Shown here: positions 9,242-18,047 of the stretch, one piece after another
Position numbering within the stretch: the first letter of the stretch is position 1
How the letters are laid out: every line of letters starts with the position of its first letter
Origin: Micropruina sp.
GTDB taxonomy: Bacteria > Actinomycetota > Actinomycetes > Propionibacteriales > Propionibacteriaceae
Direction of reading: 5' to 3'
NCBI GenBank assembly: GCA_016711105.1
Contig: JADJTO010000013.1
Span: forward strand, 1-64,000
DNA: 64,000 nt
Notes under the pieces: model-generated
The model's input: only the letters and a program-made list of their open reading frames with translations
Databases searched by the model: none
Told to the model about the DNA's origin: nothing
Made by a program: the position numbers and the translations under genes

Positions 9242-10719
9242 GTGATAATCGAGGACGATCTCACTGAGCAGGCCCTTCGATCAATGGCGGACGCCCGCGC
9301 CTCGATGGATCCTGACTATCCGCGCATTCATGTCGCCGCCCCGGTCGGTCGGTTGAATGATCCCAACGGGTTGGTCGAGATCGACGGCCGTTTTCACGTG
9401 TTCTACCAGTTCAGCCCTTTCTTTCCCGAGCGGCGGCTGGTGTTTTGGGGCATGCCACCTCCACCGACCTGCTGCACTGGGAAAACCAGGCGCCCGCGCT
9501 GGCTCCCGACCAGACCTACGACCGGACGGGCGTCTACTCCGGCGGCGCGATCGTGGCTGACGACACCGTCTGGTTCCACTACACCGGCAATGTGAAGCAC
9601 CCCGACGGAACCCGCGAGACCTACCAGTGCGCCGTCACCGCCGACCTCGACCTCGCGGTGCTGCGCAAGCATCCGGCCAACCCGCTGATCCCACGCCAGC
9701 CCGATGGCTACACCGCCCACTTCCGCGATCCGCAGGTCTGGCGGGACGGCGACTGGTACCGGATGTGCATCGGCGCTCAACGCGAGGACGAGACCGGCTG
9801 CGCCCTGCTCTACCGCTCCGACGACCTGCTCACCTGGGAGTTCGAGGGCGAGCTGACCTTCCCAGGCCAGCAAGAGCGATTCGCGAGCCTCGGCTACATG
9901 TGGGAGTGCCCCAACCTGGTGCCGCTGACCGATGAGGTCACCGGCGAGTCGGCCACCGCCCTGCTCTTCTGCCCTCAAGGAATCGAGTTCGCCGACGATC
10001 TGGGCCACAGCGCGTTCGTGGCCGGCTACGTCGTGGGGCAGGTGGTCGGCACCGAGTTTCGCCAGGCCGGACCCTTCGTCGAACTCGACCGGGGCTTCGA
10101 GTTCTACGCCCCCCAATGCTTCAGCCACAGCGGGCCCTCGGATCGCACCATCATGATCGGCTGGGCCGGAAACCCGGCAGAGGACGATCAGCCGTCGCTG
10201 GCCGATCACGGTTGGGTACACACCCTCACCCTCCCCCGGGAACTCGTCCTGCACGCGGGCCGGCTCCGACAGCGCCTTGCGGTTGACCTCCCCACGACTC
10301 CGCTCAGCGAGCCCGACCGCACCCTCACTGAGGAGACCTGGTTGCTGGACGAGTTGACCGGCGTCCGCTCCTTCGTCCTCGATCTGCACCTCACCCTCGA
10401 GGCGGACGCGGGCTGCGACATCGTCCTGGGCACAGCGACGAGCGACGCCGTGCTGCTGAGGCTGGCAGGCGGCGAGCTGCTGGTCGATCGGACGGCATCG
10501 CGCTACCCGCTGGACGGACGGCACACAGTCCAGCTCCCTCCTGGCCCCGGTGTGCAGTTGAATATTGTTCACGACGCCTCGATTACCGAGATCTTCGTCG
10601 GTGATGGGGAGGCTGTCTTCACCATGCGGAGCTTCCTCGGCCCGGGAGTGCCCCAGGTGAGCCTCGTCGCGCACGGTCGGGTGATCGTCGCCGAGGCGCG
10701 CGCGTCCGCTCTCGCATGA
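9242..10719 (+). CDS. scrB: GH32 beta-fructofuranosidase / sucrose-6-phosphate hydrolase (one-base frame break)
   Basis: An intracellular GH32 enzyme (no signal peptide) of about 492 residues that splits sucrose-6-phosphate or short fructans. The family triad is visible: nucleophile Asp40 in RLNDPNG, stabiliser in HFRDPQVW, acid/base in MWECPNLV, followed by a beta-sandwich module. The frame breaks at the GGGG of 9447-9450; adding one G joins LVFWG to HATSTDLLHWEN exactly. It starts at a GTG with only a weak ribosome site, and the 5' region is shared with the divergent phosphoesterase. The PTS sucrose transporter follows 120 bp downstream, so the likely substrate is the sucrose-6-phosphate that transporter makes. 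Confidence 0.87.
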
Positions 10720-10730
10720 TGGCGGACCCG

Positions 10731-10759
10731 TTGCGGAGACAACCCGGGCTGGCTAGTAT
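10731..10759 (+). promoter_or_regulatory. Candidate promoter of the PTS gene
   Basis: TTGCGG (10731-10736) and TAGTAT (10754-10759) are separated by 17 bp, about 85 bp before the PTS ATG. The -10 box overlaps the left edge of the LacI-type palindrome, the geometry expected of a repressed promoter. Confidence 0.45.
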
Positions 10760-10777
10760 GTCAAACGTTTGACATAC
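10756..10777. promoter_or_regulatory. LacI-family operator, perfect 22-bp palindrome
   Basis: The half-site GTATGTCAAAC (10756-10766) is followed directly by its exact reverse complement (10767-10777), giving a centre AAACGTTT with the CG at the dyad, typical of LacI/GalR operators. It overlaps the candidate -10 box and lies upstream of the PTS gene. The LacI gene at 12857-13896, at the end of the same module, is the natural repressor. Confidence 0.8.
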
Positions 10778-10840
10778 ACCCCCGTTGACGCATCAGGAGA
10801 GCGGGCCACCCCCTGCTCTGTTCAAGGAGGAACCACCCAG

Positions 10841-12811
10841 ATGGATCACGCCCAAGTAGCCAGGACCGTGCTCGCCGCGGTCGGTGGCCCCGACAACATC
10901 TCTGCCGCGGCGCACTGCGCCACCCGGCTGCGCCTGGTGCTGAACGACCAGGAGAAGGTCGACAACGCAGCCCTGGACGCCAGCACCGACGTCAAGGGCA
11001 CCTTCCTTGCCGGTGGCCTCTTCCAGATCATCATCGGCCCCGGTGACGTCGACGTCGTCTTCAAGAACCTGATCAGCCAGGGCGTCCGCGAGCTGAGCAA
11101 GGACGAGGCCAAGCAAGAGGCCGCCAAGAACGACAACATCGTCGTCCGGTTCATCAAGACCATTTCAGACATCTTCGTCCCGATCCTCCCGGCGCTGATC
11201 GCCGGCGGTCTGATGATGGCGATCAACAACGTGCTCACCGCAGCCGGCCTCTTCGGTGTGAAGTCGCTGGTCGAGATGGTGCCCGCCATCGCCGACTACG
11301 CCTCGATGATCAACCTGATCTCCTCCGCGGCCTTCGCCTTCCTGCCAGTTCTGGTCGGTTTCTCCGCAGTGAAGCGCTTCGGTGGCAACGTCTACCTCGG
11401 TGCGGCCATGGGTGCGGCGATGGTGAGCAGCAGCCTGGCCAACGCGTGGAGTGCCACCGAGTTGGCCGCCGCGGGCAAGATCGAGTACTGGAACGTGTTC
11501 GGCCTCCAGGTCGCCCAAATCGGCTACCAGGCCCAGGTGATCCCGGTGCTGGCAGTCTCCTGGCTGCTGTGCTTCATCGAGAAGCGCTTCCACAAGTGGC
11601 TCAAGGGCACTGCTGACTTCCTGCTGACGCCGCTGCTGACCATGCTGATCACCGGCTTCCTCGCCTTCGTGGTGGTCGGCCCGATCACCCGCATCTTCGC
11701 CGACGGCATCACGAATGGCCTGCAGTTCATCTACACCTCCGCCGGCCCCCTGGGCGGGCTCATCTTCGGGCTTCTCTACTCACCCATCGTGGTCACGGGC
11801 CTGCACCAGTCGTTCCCGGCCGTCGAACTTCCGCTGATCAACAGCGGCGCCGGCTCCTTCATCTTCCCGATCGCCTCGGTGGCCAACGTGGCCCAGGGTG
11901 CGGCAACGCTCGCCGTGCTGCTCAAGGCCCGGGACGCCAAGCTCAAGGGCATGGCGGGCGCTTCGGCGGCCTCTGCCCTCTTCGGGATCACCGAGCCGGC
12001 CATCTTCGGCGTCAACCTGCGGTTGCGCTGGCCGTTCTTCATCGCCGTCGGCTCAGCCGGCGTCGCAGCCGCTCTGATCGCCTGGTTCAACGTCCGCGCC
12101 ATCGCCCTGGGTGCGGCCGGCCTGCTCGGCTTCGTGTCGATCCGAACCACCGACATCGTCAACTACCTGATTGCGATCGCGGTCAGCTTCGCGCTCTCCT
12201 TCGGGATCACCTACTTCTACGCCACCACCCGGGGCAAGGAGTCCCTAGCCGGCGCCAAGGTGGACGACGAGGCCGATGCCAGCGCCCCGAAGATGGTCGC
12301 CACCCCGGCGGACGCCCTGCCGGCCGGCGCTGTCACCGACTTCGCGATCACCGCGATCGCGAACGGCACGCTGCTCCCGCTCGCCGAGGTCAAGGACCCG
12401 ACCTTCGCCAAGGGTTACCTCGGCCCGGGAGTGGCCATCCTGCCCACCGACGGCCCGGTGGTCTCGCCGGTCGACGGCGAGATCATGGTCGCCTTCCCGA
12501 CCCACCACGCCTACGGCATCCGCACCGCCAGCGGAGTCGAGGTGCTGATCCACATCGGCATGGACACCGTTCAGTTGAACGGTGAGCACTTCACCTCCAA
12601 GGTCAAGGTGGGTCAGGTCATTCGCCGCGGCGACGTGCTGGCCACCGTGGACTGGGCGGCCGTGGCTGCCGCCGGGTACGACCTGACCACTCCGGTGGTG
12701 GTCACCAATGCGGCCGAGTTCGGCGAGCTGGAGATGGCTCCCGCCGGCCCGGTGACACCAGGTCGTCCGATGTTCTCGGTGAACGCCAAGAAAGTGAGCC
12801 AGCCCGCCTGA
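10841..12811 (+). CDS. scrA: PTS sucrose-type transporter, EIIBCA fusion
   Basis: This 656-residue phosphotransferase permease imports and phosphorylates a sugar, very probably sucrose. Domains run IIB-IIC-IIA: the phospho-cysteine is Cys26 in AAHCATRLRLVL, the membrane IIC domain spans roughly residues 105-460 (motif FGITEPAIFGVNLR), and the IIA phospho-histidine is His571 in LIHIGMDTVQLNGE. The start is the ATG at 10841 behind AAGGAGG (10824-10830); an upstream in-frame GTG-type start would run through the operator. Domain order and length match ScrA/PtsS sucrose EII proteins, and the GH32 neighbour supports this. A related beta-glucoside or trehalose specificity cannot be fully excluded. 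Confidence 0.88.
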   Translation: MDHAQVARTVLAAVGGPDNISAAAHCATRLRLVLNDQEKVDNAALDASTDVKGTFLAGGLFQIIIGPGDVDVVFKNLISQGVRELSKDEAKQEAAKNDNIVVRFIKTISDIFVPILPALIAGGLMMAINNVLTAAGLFGVKSLVEMVPAIADYASMINLISSAAFAFLPVLVGFSAVKRFGGNVYLGAAMGAAMVSSSLANAWSATELAAAGKIEYWNVFGLQVAQIGYQAQVIPVLAVSWLLCFIEKRFHKWLKGTADFLLTPLLTMLITGFLAFVVVGPITRIFADGITNGLQFIYTSAGPLGGLIFGLLYSPIVVTGLHQSFPAVELPLINSGAGSFIFPIASVANVAQGAATLAVLLKARDAKLKGMAGASAASALFGITEPAIFGVNLRLRWPFFIAVGSAGVAAALIAWFNVRAIALGAAGLLGFVSIRTTDIVNYLIAIAVSFALSFGITYFYATTRGKESLAGAKVDDEADASAPKMVATPADALPAGAVTDFAITAIANGTLLPLAEVKDPTFAKGYLGPGVAILPTDGPVVSPVDGEIMVAFPTHHAYGIRTASGVEVLIHIGMDTVQLNGEHFTSKVKVGQVIRRGDVLATVDWAAVAAAGYDLTTPVVVTNAAEFGELEMAPAGPVTPGRPMFSVNAKKVSQPA

Positions 12812-12835
12812 TCGAGGCGAGCTAGTCGGCAAAGG

Positions 12836-12863
12836 ACGGTGAGGGGCAGGCTCCCCTCACCGT
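12836..12863. terminator. Bidirectional terminator hairpin between PTS and lacI genes
   Basis: ACGGTGAGGGG (12836-12846) pairs perfectly with CCCCTCACCGT (12853-12863) across a 6-nt loop, followed by a short T-rich stretch in both directions. It separates the convergent PTS gene and LacI gene; the lacI stop codon lies inside the right arm. Confidence 0.8.
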
Positions 12864-13896
12864 TCTTTGCGTGTCGCCGCCGAAGGATCGGTCGTCCAGC
12901 CCTCGAAGACCGACACGGGCCACTCCTCGGGCAGCACCGGCCCGCCAGTGACGGGCGCCTCCCCCCGGACCCGGGCATCGATCTGGTCGAGGAGGAGCTC
13001 CACCGCCCGCGCCCCCAACGCCGCGATCGGCTGCACGATCGTGCTCAGGCCGGGTAGTGCCCGGCGGATGGCCTGGGTGCCGTCGAAGCCGATGATCCGA
13101 AAGGCGCCCGGCACGTCCACCCCACGGTCCTGCGCCCAGGCCAGGCCGGTCGCCGCCACCAGATCGTCGGTCGCGAAGACACCGTCCAGCTCGGGGGAGG
13201 CGTCCAGAGCCGCATAGATCTGACGGGTGCGTTCGGGCTCAGCGGTGTGGAACTCCACGGTTGAGACGTGCGCCTCGATCCCAGCCTCGGCGAGCGCTGC
13301 CCGATACCCCGCTTCGCGGCGATTGAGCGGCCCGGAGGTGGAGGTGAGCAGCCCCGGACGGCGGCAGCCTCGACGCAGCAGGGTCTCGCAGGCCAGGCGC
13401 CCGCCGGTCTCGTTCTCGGCGCGGACGTTGGGAATGGCCGGAGCCAGCTCCCGGTCGATGGTGACCAGCGGAGCCGCAGCGTGTCGTACTCGGGGATGGC
13501 CCGGTTGTGCGCCCCGGAGATGATGCCGTCAACTCGATTGCCGGCCAGTAAGGACAGGTACTCGCGCTCCCGGTCGGCCCGGCCGAAGCTGTTGCACAGC
13601 ATCATTCGGTAGCCGACGCCGGCCAGGGCGTTCTCGATCTCGGCAGTGATCTCACCGAAGAACGGAAAGGCCACCGACGGCATGATCACTCCAACGATGC
13701 GCGTTCGCTGGTCGACCAACGAGCGGGCCACTTGATTCGGCCGGTACTGCAGTTCTTCGACCGCTGCCGCCACCCGATCCCTGAGTTGCTGGCTCAAGTA
13801 GCCTCGGTTGTTGAGCACTCGCGACACACTGGTGAGGGAGATCCCGGCTCGCTCGGCGACGTCGGCCAGCGTCGGCTCCCTGCCTTGGTCAGTCAT
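12857..13896 (-). CDS. LacI-family transcriptional regulator of the sucrose module (one-base frame break)
   Basis: The N-terminal LacI HTH (PTLADVAERAGISLTSVSRVLNN) is followed by the hinge (YRPNQVARSL) and a periplasmic-binding-like effector domain (RIVGVIMPSVAFPFFGEI…RIIGFDGTQAIR). The frame breaks near 13475; adding one G restores DTLRAPLVTIDREL and gives 346 residues, the family norm. The start at ATG 13896 is supported by GGAGGAG just upstream; longer in-frame starts lack a ribosome site. It probably binds the palindrome at 10756-10777 and releases it on sucrose or a phosphorylated derivative. It is divergent from the monooxygenase operon. Confidence 0.85.
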
Positions 13897-14017
13897 GTGG
13901 CTCCTCCTGCGGGGATTCATCCTAGCCGCGGGGGTTTCGGCGCTCACGGAATATCGCGTGCCGATCCGCCGTTACGGAGATAGTTGAACAAACAACCACT
14001 TCATTGGGAGTAGGACC

Positions 14018-15157
14018 ATGCAGATCGGGATCTTCACCGTGGGCGACATCACGCCCGACCCGACCACCGGCAGGACTCCGTCCGAGCATGAACGGATCAA
14101 GGCGGCCGTCACGATTGCCCGCAAGGCAGAAGAGATCGGCCTGGACGTGTTCGCCCAGGGGGAGCATCACAACCCGCCGTTCCATCCGTCCTCACCGACG
14201 ACACTGTTGGGTTTCATCGCCGCGCAGACCGAGCGGATCATCCTCTCCACCGCGACCACCCTGATCACGACCAACGACCCGGTGAAGATCGCCGAAGACT
14301 ATTCCGTCCTGCAGCACCTGGCCGAGGGCCGGGTCGACCTGATGATGGGCCGCGGCAACACCGGGCCGGTCTACCCCTGGTTCGGCCGAGACATCCGCGA
14401 CGGGATCGCGCTGGCGGTGGAGAATTACGCCCTGCTGCGCCGCCTCTGGCGTGAGGACGTGGTCGACTGGGAGGGCAAGTTCCGCACCCCGCTGAATGGC
14501 TTCACGCTGGCCCCGCGTCCGCTCGACGGGGTGCCGCCGTTCGTCTGGCACGGCTCGATCCGAGCGCCCGAGATCGCCGAGCAGGCAGCCTTTTACGGCG
14601 ACGGGTTCTTCCACAACAACATCTTCTGGAACATGTCCCACACCCGGAAGATGGTGCACCTCTACCGCCAGCGGTTCGCCCACCACGGTCACGGGCCGGC
14701 CGACACCGCGATCGTCGGGTTGGGCGGGCAGTTCTTCATGCGCCGTAACTCACAGGACGCGGTCGCTGAGTTCCGTCCCTACTTCGACGTGGCGCCGGTC
14801 TACGGGTACGGCCCGAGCCTGGAGCAGTTCATGGCCGAGACCCCGCTGAGCGTCGGTTCGCCGCAGCAGGTGCTGGAGAAGACCCTCTCCTTCACCTCGC
14901 AGGTGGGCCACTACCAGCGCCAGTTGTTCTTGATCGACCACGCCGGTCTGCCGCTGAAGACGGTCCTGGAGCAGTTGGACCTGCTCGGCGAGATCCTGCC
15001 CGACCTACGCAAGGGGTATGCCGAAGGACGCCCGGCGCACATCCCGGACGCGCCGACGCACGCCTCCTTGGTGGCCGCAGCAGTTACCCACAGGCCTTCG
15101 GGTCCGACGTTGGTTGATGATGTCACCGGGCGGTCCCCTATGCAGCGGCAGGCGTGA
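14018..15157 (+). CDS. LLM-class flavin-dependent monooxygenase, CE1758-like
   Basis: This 379-residue luciferase-like TIM-barrel protein probably oxidises a small organic substrate with reduced FMN and oxygen. Family features include MQIGIFTVGDI, the AEEIGLDVFAQGEHH strand-turn, STATTLITTNDPVKIAEDYSV, and LMMGRGNTGPVYPWFG. The stop codon is one base short of the next gene's ATG, and that gene encodes an FMN reductase that could supply FMNH2. This two-gene unit is a conserved actinobacterial pair. The last 30 residues form a weakly conserved tail. The physiological substrate is unknown. Confidence 0.85.
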   Translation: MQIGIFTVGDITPDPTTGRTPSEHERIKAAVTIARKAEEIGLDVFAQGEHHNPPFHPSSPTTLLGFIAAQTERIILSTATTLITTNDPVKIAEDYSVLQHLAEGRVDLMMGRGNTGPVYPWFGRDIRDGIALAVENYALLRRLWREDVVDWEGKFRTPLNGFTLAPRPLDGVPPFVWHGSIRAPEIAEQAAFYGDGFFHNNIFWNMSHTRKMVHLYRQRFAHHGHGPADTAIVGLGGQFFMRRNSQDAVAEFRPYFDVAPVYGYGPSLEQFMAETPLSVGSPQQVLEKTLSFTSQVGHYQRQLFLIDHAGLPLKTVLEQLDLLGEILPDLRKGYAEGRPAHIPDAPTHASLVAAAVTHRPSGPTLVDDVTGRSPMQRQA

Positions 15158-15158
15158 G

Positions 15159-15761
15159 ATGACGACGATTCTGGTGATCACGGCCGGCATGGGCCAGCCG
15201 TCCTCGACCCAGCTGCTGGGGCAGCGGCTGGGCGAGGCCACGCTCGCGGGGCTGCGCGAGGCCGGCCAGCAGGGCGTGCAGCTCCGGCACGTGGAACTTC
15301 GGACGCTGGCCGCCGACCTGGCCTCGTACTTGGTCAGCCGAGTGCCGAGCCAAGCCCTGCGTGAGGTCTTCGAGGCTGTCGGCGAGGCTTCCGGGGTGAT
15401 TGCGGTGACCCCGGTCTTCAACGCCTCCTTCTCAGGCTTGTTCAAGCTGTTCTTCGATCTGCTGGAGGAGGGCCTGTTGGCCGGACGTCCGGTACTGCTG
15501 GCCGCCACCGGGGGAACCCAGCGGCACTCTCTGGTGATCGACCACGCGATGTTGCCGATGTTCCACTACCTGAAGGCGCGGGTGCTGCCCCTGGGCGTGT
15601 TCGCGGCCACCAAGGATTGGGGAGGCAGCGAAACCCGGCTGTCCCGGCGAATCGGCCAGGCCGGCGCTCAGTTCGCCGAGTTGGTGGCAGCCACGCCGGT
15701 GGTGCGGCCGGTGGACGCGTTCGAGCACGTGACCTCGTTCGAGGACCTTTTGCGCGGCTGA
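15159..15761 (+). CDS. NAD(P)H-dependent FMN reductase, CE1759-like
   Basis: This 200-residue flavodoxin-fold reductase has the N-terminal phosphate-binding strand-loop (MTTILVITAGMGQPSSTQLLG), the mid-protein VTPVFNASFSGLFKLFFD typical of NADPH-dependent FMN reductases, and an ATGGTQRHSLVIDHAM segment. It starts one base after the monooxygenase stop. Its likely job is to deliver reduced FMN to that monooxygenase. No membrane or export signal is present. Confidence 0.85.
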   Translation: MTTILVITAGMGQPSSTQLLGQRLGEATLAGLREAGQQGVQLRHVELRTLAADLASYLVSRVPSQALREVFEAVGEASGVIAVTPVFNASFSGLFKLFFDLLEEGLLAGRPVLLAATGGTQRHSLVIDHAMLPMFHYLKARVLPLGVFAATKDWGGSETRLSRRIGQAGAQFAELVAATPVVRPVDAFEHVTSFEDLLRG

Positions 15762-15784
15762 CCGCGGGTCGTAGGGTTCGGTCC

Positions 15785-16186
15785 ATGACGCAGAACAGCA
15801 GGCAAGAAGATGCCCGGCGGCGCGAGGAAATGGCCGCCGCCGCCTTGAGGCACGAGTCCGTGGCCGCCCAGGTGCTGGTGGACGAGTTCGTCGCGACGGC
15901 AGCGGAGCGCGGGCTTCGACCCGAGCCGCTGCAAGCCCTGCTGATCAACGGCAAGCGGGTGAAGTCAGACCAGGTGGGCTTCTACATCAACAAGAGCAAG
16001 ACCCTGGCGATCACTCCTGATGGCCGGTTCTTCAAGCTGATGACCACCGGTGGGGCGATGGCGCGGTTCACCGGGGTGACCCTGCAACCCTCGCCGCCGC
16101 CGATGGTGATCAGTCGGGGCGGCCGTGACGGTGAGACCGGCGATCTGGTCGACTTCCTCGAGCGGACGCTGGCCGACTACGCCTGA
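15785..16186 (+). CDS. Conserved hypothetical actinobacterial protein
   Basis: This 133-residue soluble protein begins at ATG 15785, 23 bp after the FMN reductase stop. It has an Arg/Glu-rich N-terminal helix (about 1-40), then a compact beta-containing part (KRVKSDQVGFYINKSKTLAI … DGRFFKLMTTGG) and an acidic C-terminal helix. I recognise no catalytic motif and cannot assign a function. It may belong to the same transcript as the monooxygenase pair, and a strong terminator follows. Confidence 0.6.
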   Translation: MTQNSRQEDARRREEMAAAALRHESVAAQVLVDEFVATAAERGLRPEPLQALLINGKRVKSDQVGFYINKSKTLAITPDGRFFKLMTTGGAMARFTGVTLQPSPPPMVISRGGRDGETGDLVDFLERTLADYA

Positions 16187-16194
16187 ACAGGGCT

Positions 16195-16230
16195 CCAGGG
16201 GGCTGCTGGACCGTCCGAGCAACCCCCTGG
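16195..16230. terminator. Terminator hairpin
   Basis: CCAGGGGG (16195-16202) pairs with CCCCCTGG (16223-16230), and the inner TGCT/AGCA extends the stem across one mismatch. The hairpin starts 9 bp after the stop of the gene ending at 16186, ending the monooxygenase transcript. Confidence 0.65.
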
Positions 16231-16397
16231 GCGACTGTGTTGGTTGAGTGGGCAACCAAAATCCCTAGAGATGTGGGGTGCTCCTAGGATAGGCCAGCCA
16301 TAGCGTGCGCCAGACCAGAAACGCCCAACTGTTGCCAAATAGTGACCCTTAACGGACGACCAATGAAGACCCTTCAACTATCACCACGGCTCCACAC

Positions 16398-16460
16398 CGA
16401 CAACACCTTCGCCAGATCGGACAACACCTGAGCCAGGGCGGACAACACCTCAGCCAACAC
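16398..16460. repeat. Three tandem 21-bp imperfect repeats upstream of the sigma-like gene
   Basis: Three consecutive 21-bp units (16398-16418, 16419-16439, 16440-16460) share ACAACACCT at the same place and a GCCA seven bases later on average. They end 20 bp before the ATG at 16481, so they could be a regulator-binding array or part of the leader. The rest of the 16231-16397 stretch shows nothing coding. Confidence 0.6.
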
Positions 16461-16480
16461 CGCTGCGAGAAGCTCGGCTC

Positions 16481-17131
16481 ATGCCTAAGCACCCCGTCGC
16501 CCTGCTCAACCGTGAGTGGCTCTCACTGCAGTACACCGACCTGACCGCCTGGTCCCAGCACCCGGAGTTGTCCGGCTGTTTCACGCCGGACGAGGTCCTG
16601 CTTCGCGTGGCCGCCGACCCGGACCCCGTCCTGGGTCGCTTGATCGCTCTGTTCCACGCCGGCGACCGCCTGGCCGGTCGGGTGGTGCTGCAATCCATGC
16701 TCGGCAAGCTGGTCCTTCTTGCGGCCGCCGACCCCCGCTTCGACCAGCAGGACTACCTGGCCGAGTTCTGGCTGCGGCTGATCGCCTATCCGTTGGGGAG
16801 GCGTCCGCGCCGGATCGCCGCCAACCTCGCCCTCGACACGCGCAAGGCGGTGTGGGCTTCAGGACGATCGCCCCTGATCATCTCCTCTGATCAGGAGTTG
16901 CGCGCGTCACCCCGCGAACTCACAGCCCGGCGGGTGATCGCGACGGCGCTGGAGTTGGGGCTGATCGACCCGGCCACCCAGAAGACGCTGCAGGCCGTCT
17001 ACTGCGAAGGCCTGCCAAGCCGGTTGGCCGCTCAGAGCCTAGGCACAACCTCTGAGCTGGTCCGGTGGCGGAACAGCCGGTCGATCCGGCGGCTCGCCAC
17101 CCACGCGCGGGAACTCCTCGCGGCGGCCTGA
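16481..17131 (+). CDS. Putative sigma-like / HTH DNA-binding protein
   Basis: This 216-residue protein is all-helical by composition. Its last 50 residues (QAVYCEGLPSRLAAQSLG followed by SELVRWRNSRSIRRLATHA) look like a sigma-region-4 helix-turn-helix with its recognition helix. The central part (FHAGDRLAGRVVLQSMLGKL … DYLAEFWLRLIAYPL) resembles a region-2-like helical bundle, but I cannot match it firmly. It may be a diverged sigma factor or a sigma-like regulator; no anti-sigma gene is adjacent. No good ribosome site precedes the ATG. Confidence 0.5.
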   Translation: MPKHPVALLNREWLSLQYTDLTAWSQHPELSGCFTPDEVLLRVAADPDPVLGRLIALFHAGDRLAGRVVLQSMLGKLVLLAAADPRFDQQDYLAEFWLRLIAYPLGRRPRRIAANLALDTRKAVWASGRSPLIISSDQELRASPRELTARRVIATALELGLIDPATQKTLQAVYCEGLPSRLAAQSLGTTSELVRWRNSRSIRRLATHARELLAAA

Positions 17132-17183
17132 CGCGTCCATCCGCGAGCCAGTACGGTTGTCACTTCGCGACGAGGGGATCGCC

Positions 17184-18047
17184 ATGAACACTCGACTACT
17201 GCAGCTGGGCTGCGAGTTGGTCCACGTTGGCCAGTTCAGCACGCCAACCGTCCTGATGATCCAACCCGGGAGCGACGTGGAGGTCGTCCGGCAACAGTGG
17301 GTCACCGATCCGTCGTTGGTGACACACGACTACACCGACAGCTTCGGGAATCGGGTGAAGCGGCTGGTCCTGCCCGCTGGTGAATCGTTGCTGGCCTACT
17401 ACGCGGTGGTGCGGATCCCCGATGCCCTGGATGAGGCGGACGAGGACGCTCCGGAGGTCTCGCCGGAATTCCTGCCCGACCAGCTCCTCGTTTTCACCCT
17501 GCCCAGCCGCTATTGCCAGTCAGATCAGTTGTCGGCGCAGGCGTGGCAGCTCTTCGGCCAGTTGAAGCCCGGCTACGGGCGAGTGCGGGCGATTCAGGAG
17601 TTCGTCTGGAAGCATCTCGACTACCGCACCGGCAGCACGGCGTCGTGGTGGACGGCGGCCGACTCGTACAACTCCGGCTATGGGGTGTGCCGCGACTTCG
17701 CCCATTTGATGGTCTCGTTCTGCCGGGCGCTCAACATTCCGGCCCGCTATGTCTCGGGGTACCTGCCCGACCTGGAGGTCGAGCCGATCCCTACCCCGAT
17801 GGACTTTCACGCCTGGGTCGAGGTGTGGCTGGGGGACCGCTGGTACACCTTCGATCCCCGGCACAACCAACGGCGCAAAGGGCACGTGCCGATCTGCCGT
17901 GGCCGGGACGCCGCGGACGTGGCCCTGGTCACCACCTATGGGGCCCCCTGGCTGAAGCGGATGACCGTGTGGGCCGACGATCTGCCGCCGGACGTGGAGT
18001 GGCCGCCCAGTGACGTCAGTCTCCAGGGGCGCGATCCGTTCAGGTGA
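17184..18047 (+). CDS. Transglutaminase-like cysteine peptidase/ligase-fold protein
   Basis: This 287-residue protein has an N-terminal beta-rich domain (about 1-90) and a transglutaminase core with the full triad Cys169 (GVCRDFAH), His209 (DFHAW) and Asp224 (FDPRH). The lack of a signal peptide suggests cytoplasmic action on peptides, as in bacterial transglutaminase-like hydrolases. The start at 17184 follows GAGGGGATC. It is a paralogue of the enzyme at 23772-24689 but shares no operon with it. Its stop abuts the stop of the convergent LacI gene with no spacer. Confidence 0.82.
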   Translation: MNTRLLQLGCELVHVGQFSTPTVLMIQPGSDVEVVRQQWVTDPSLVTHDYTDSFGNRVKRLVLPAGESLLAYYAVVRIPDALDEADEDAPEVSPEFLPDQLLVFTLPSRYCQSDQLSAQAWQLFGQLKPGYGRVRAIQEFVWKHLDYRTGSTASWWTAADSYNSGYGVCRDFAHLMVSFCRALNIPARYVSGYLPDLEVEPIPTPMDFHAWVEVWLGDRWYTFDPRHNQRRKGHVPICRGRDAADVALVTTYGAPWLKRMTVWADDLPPDVEWPPSDVSLQGRDPFR

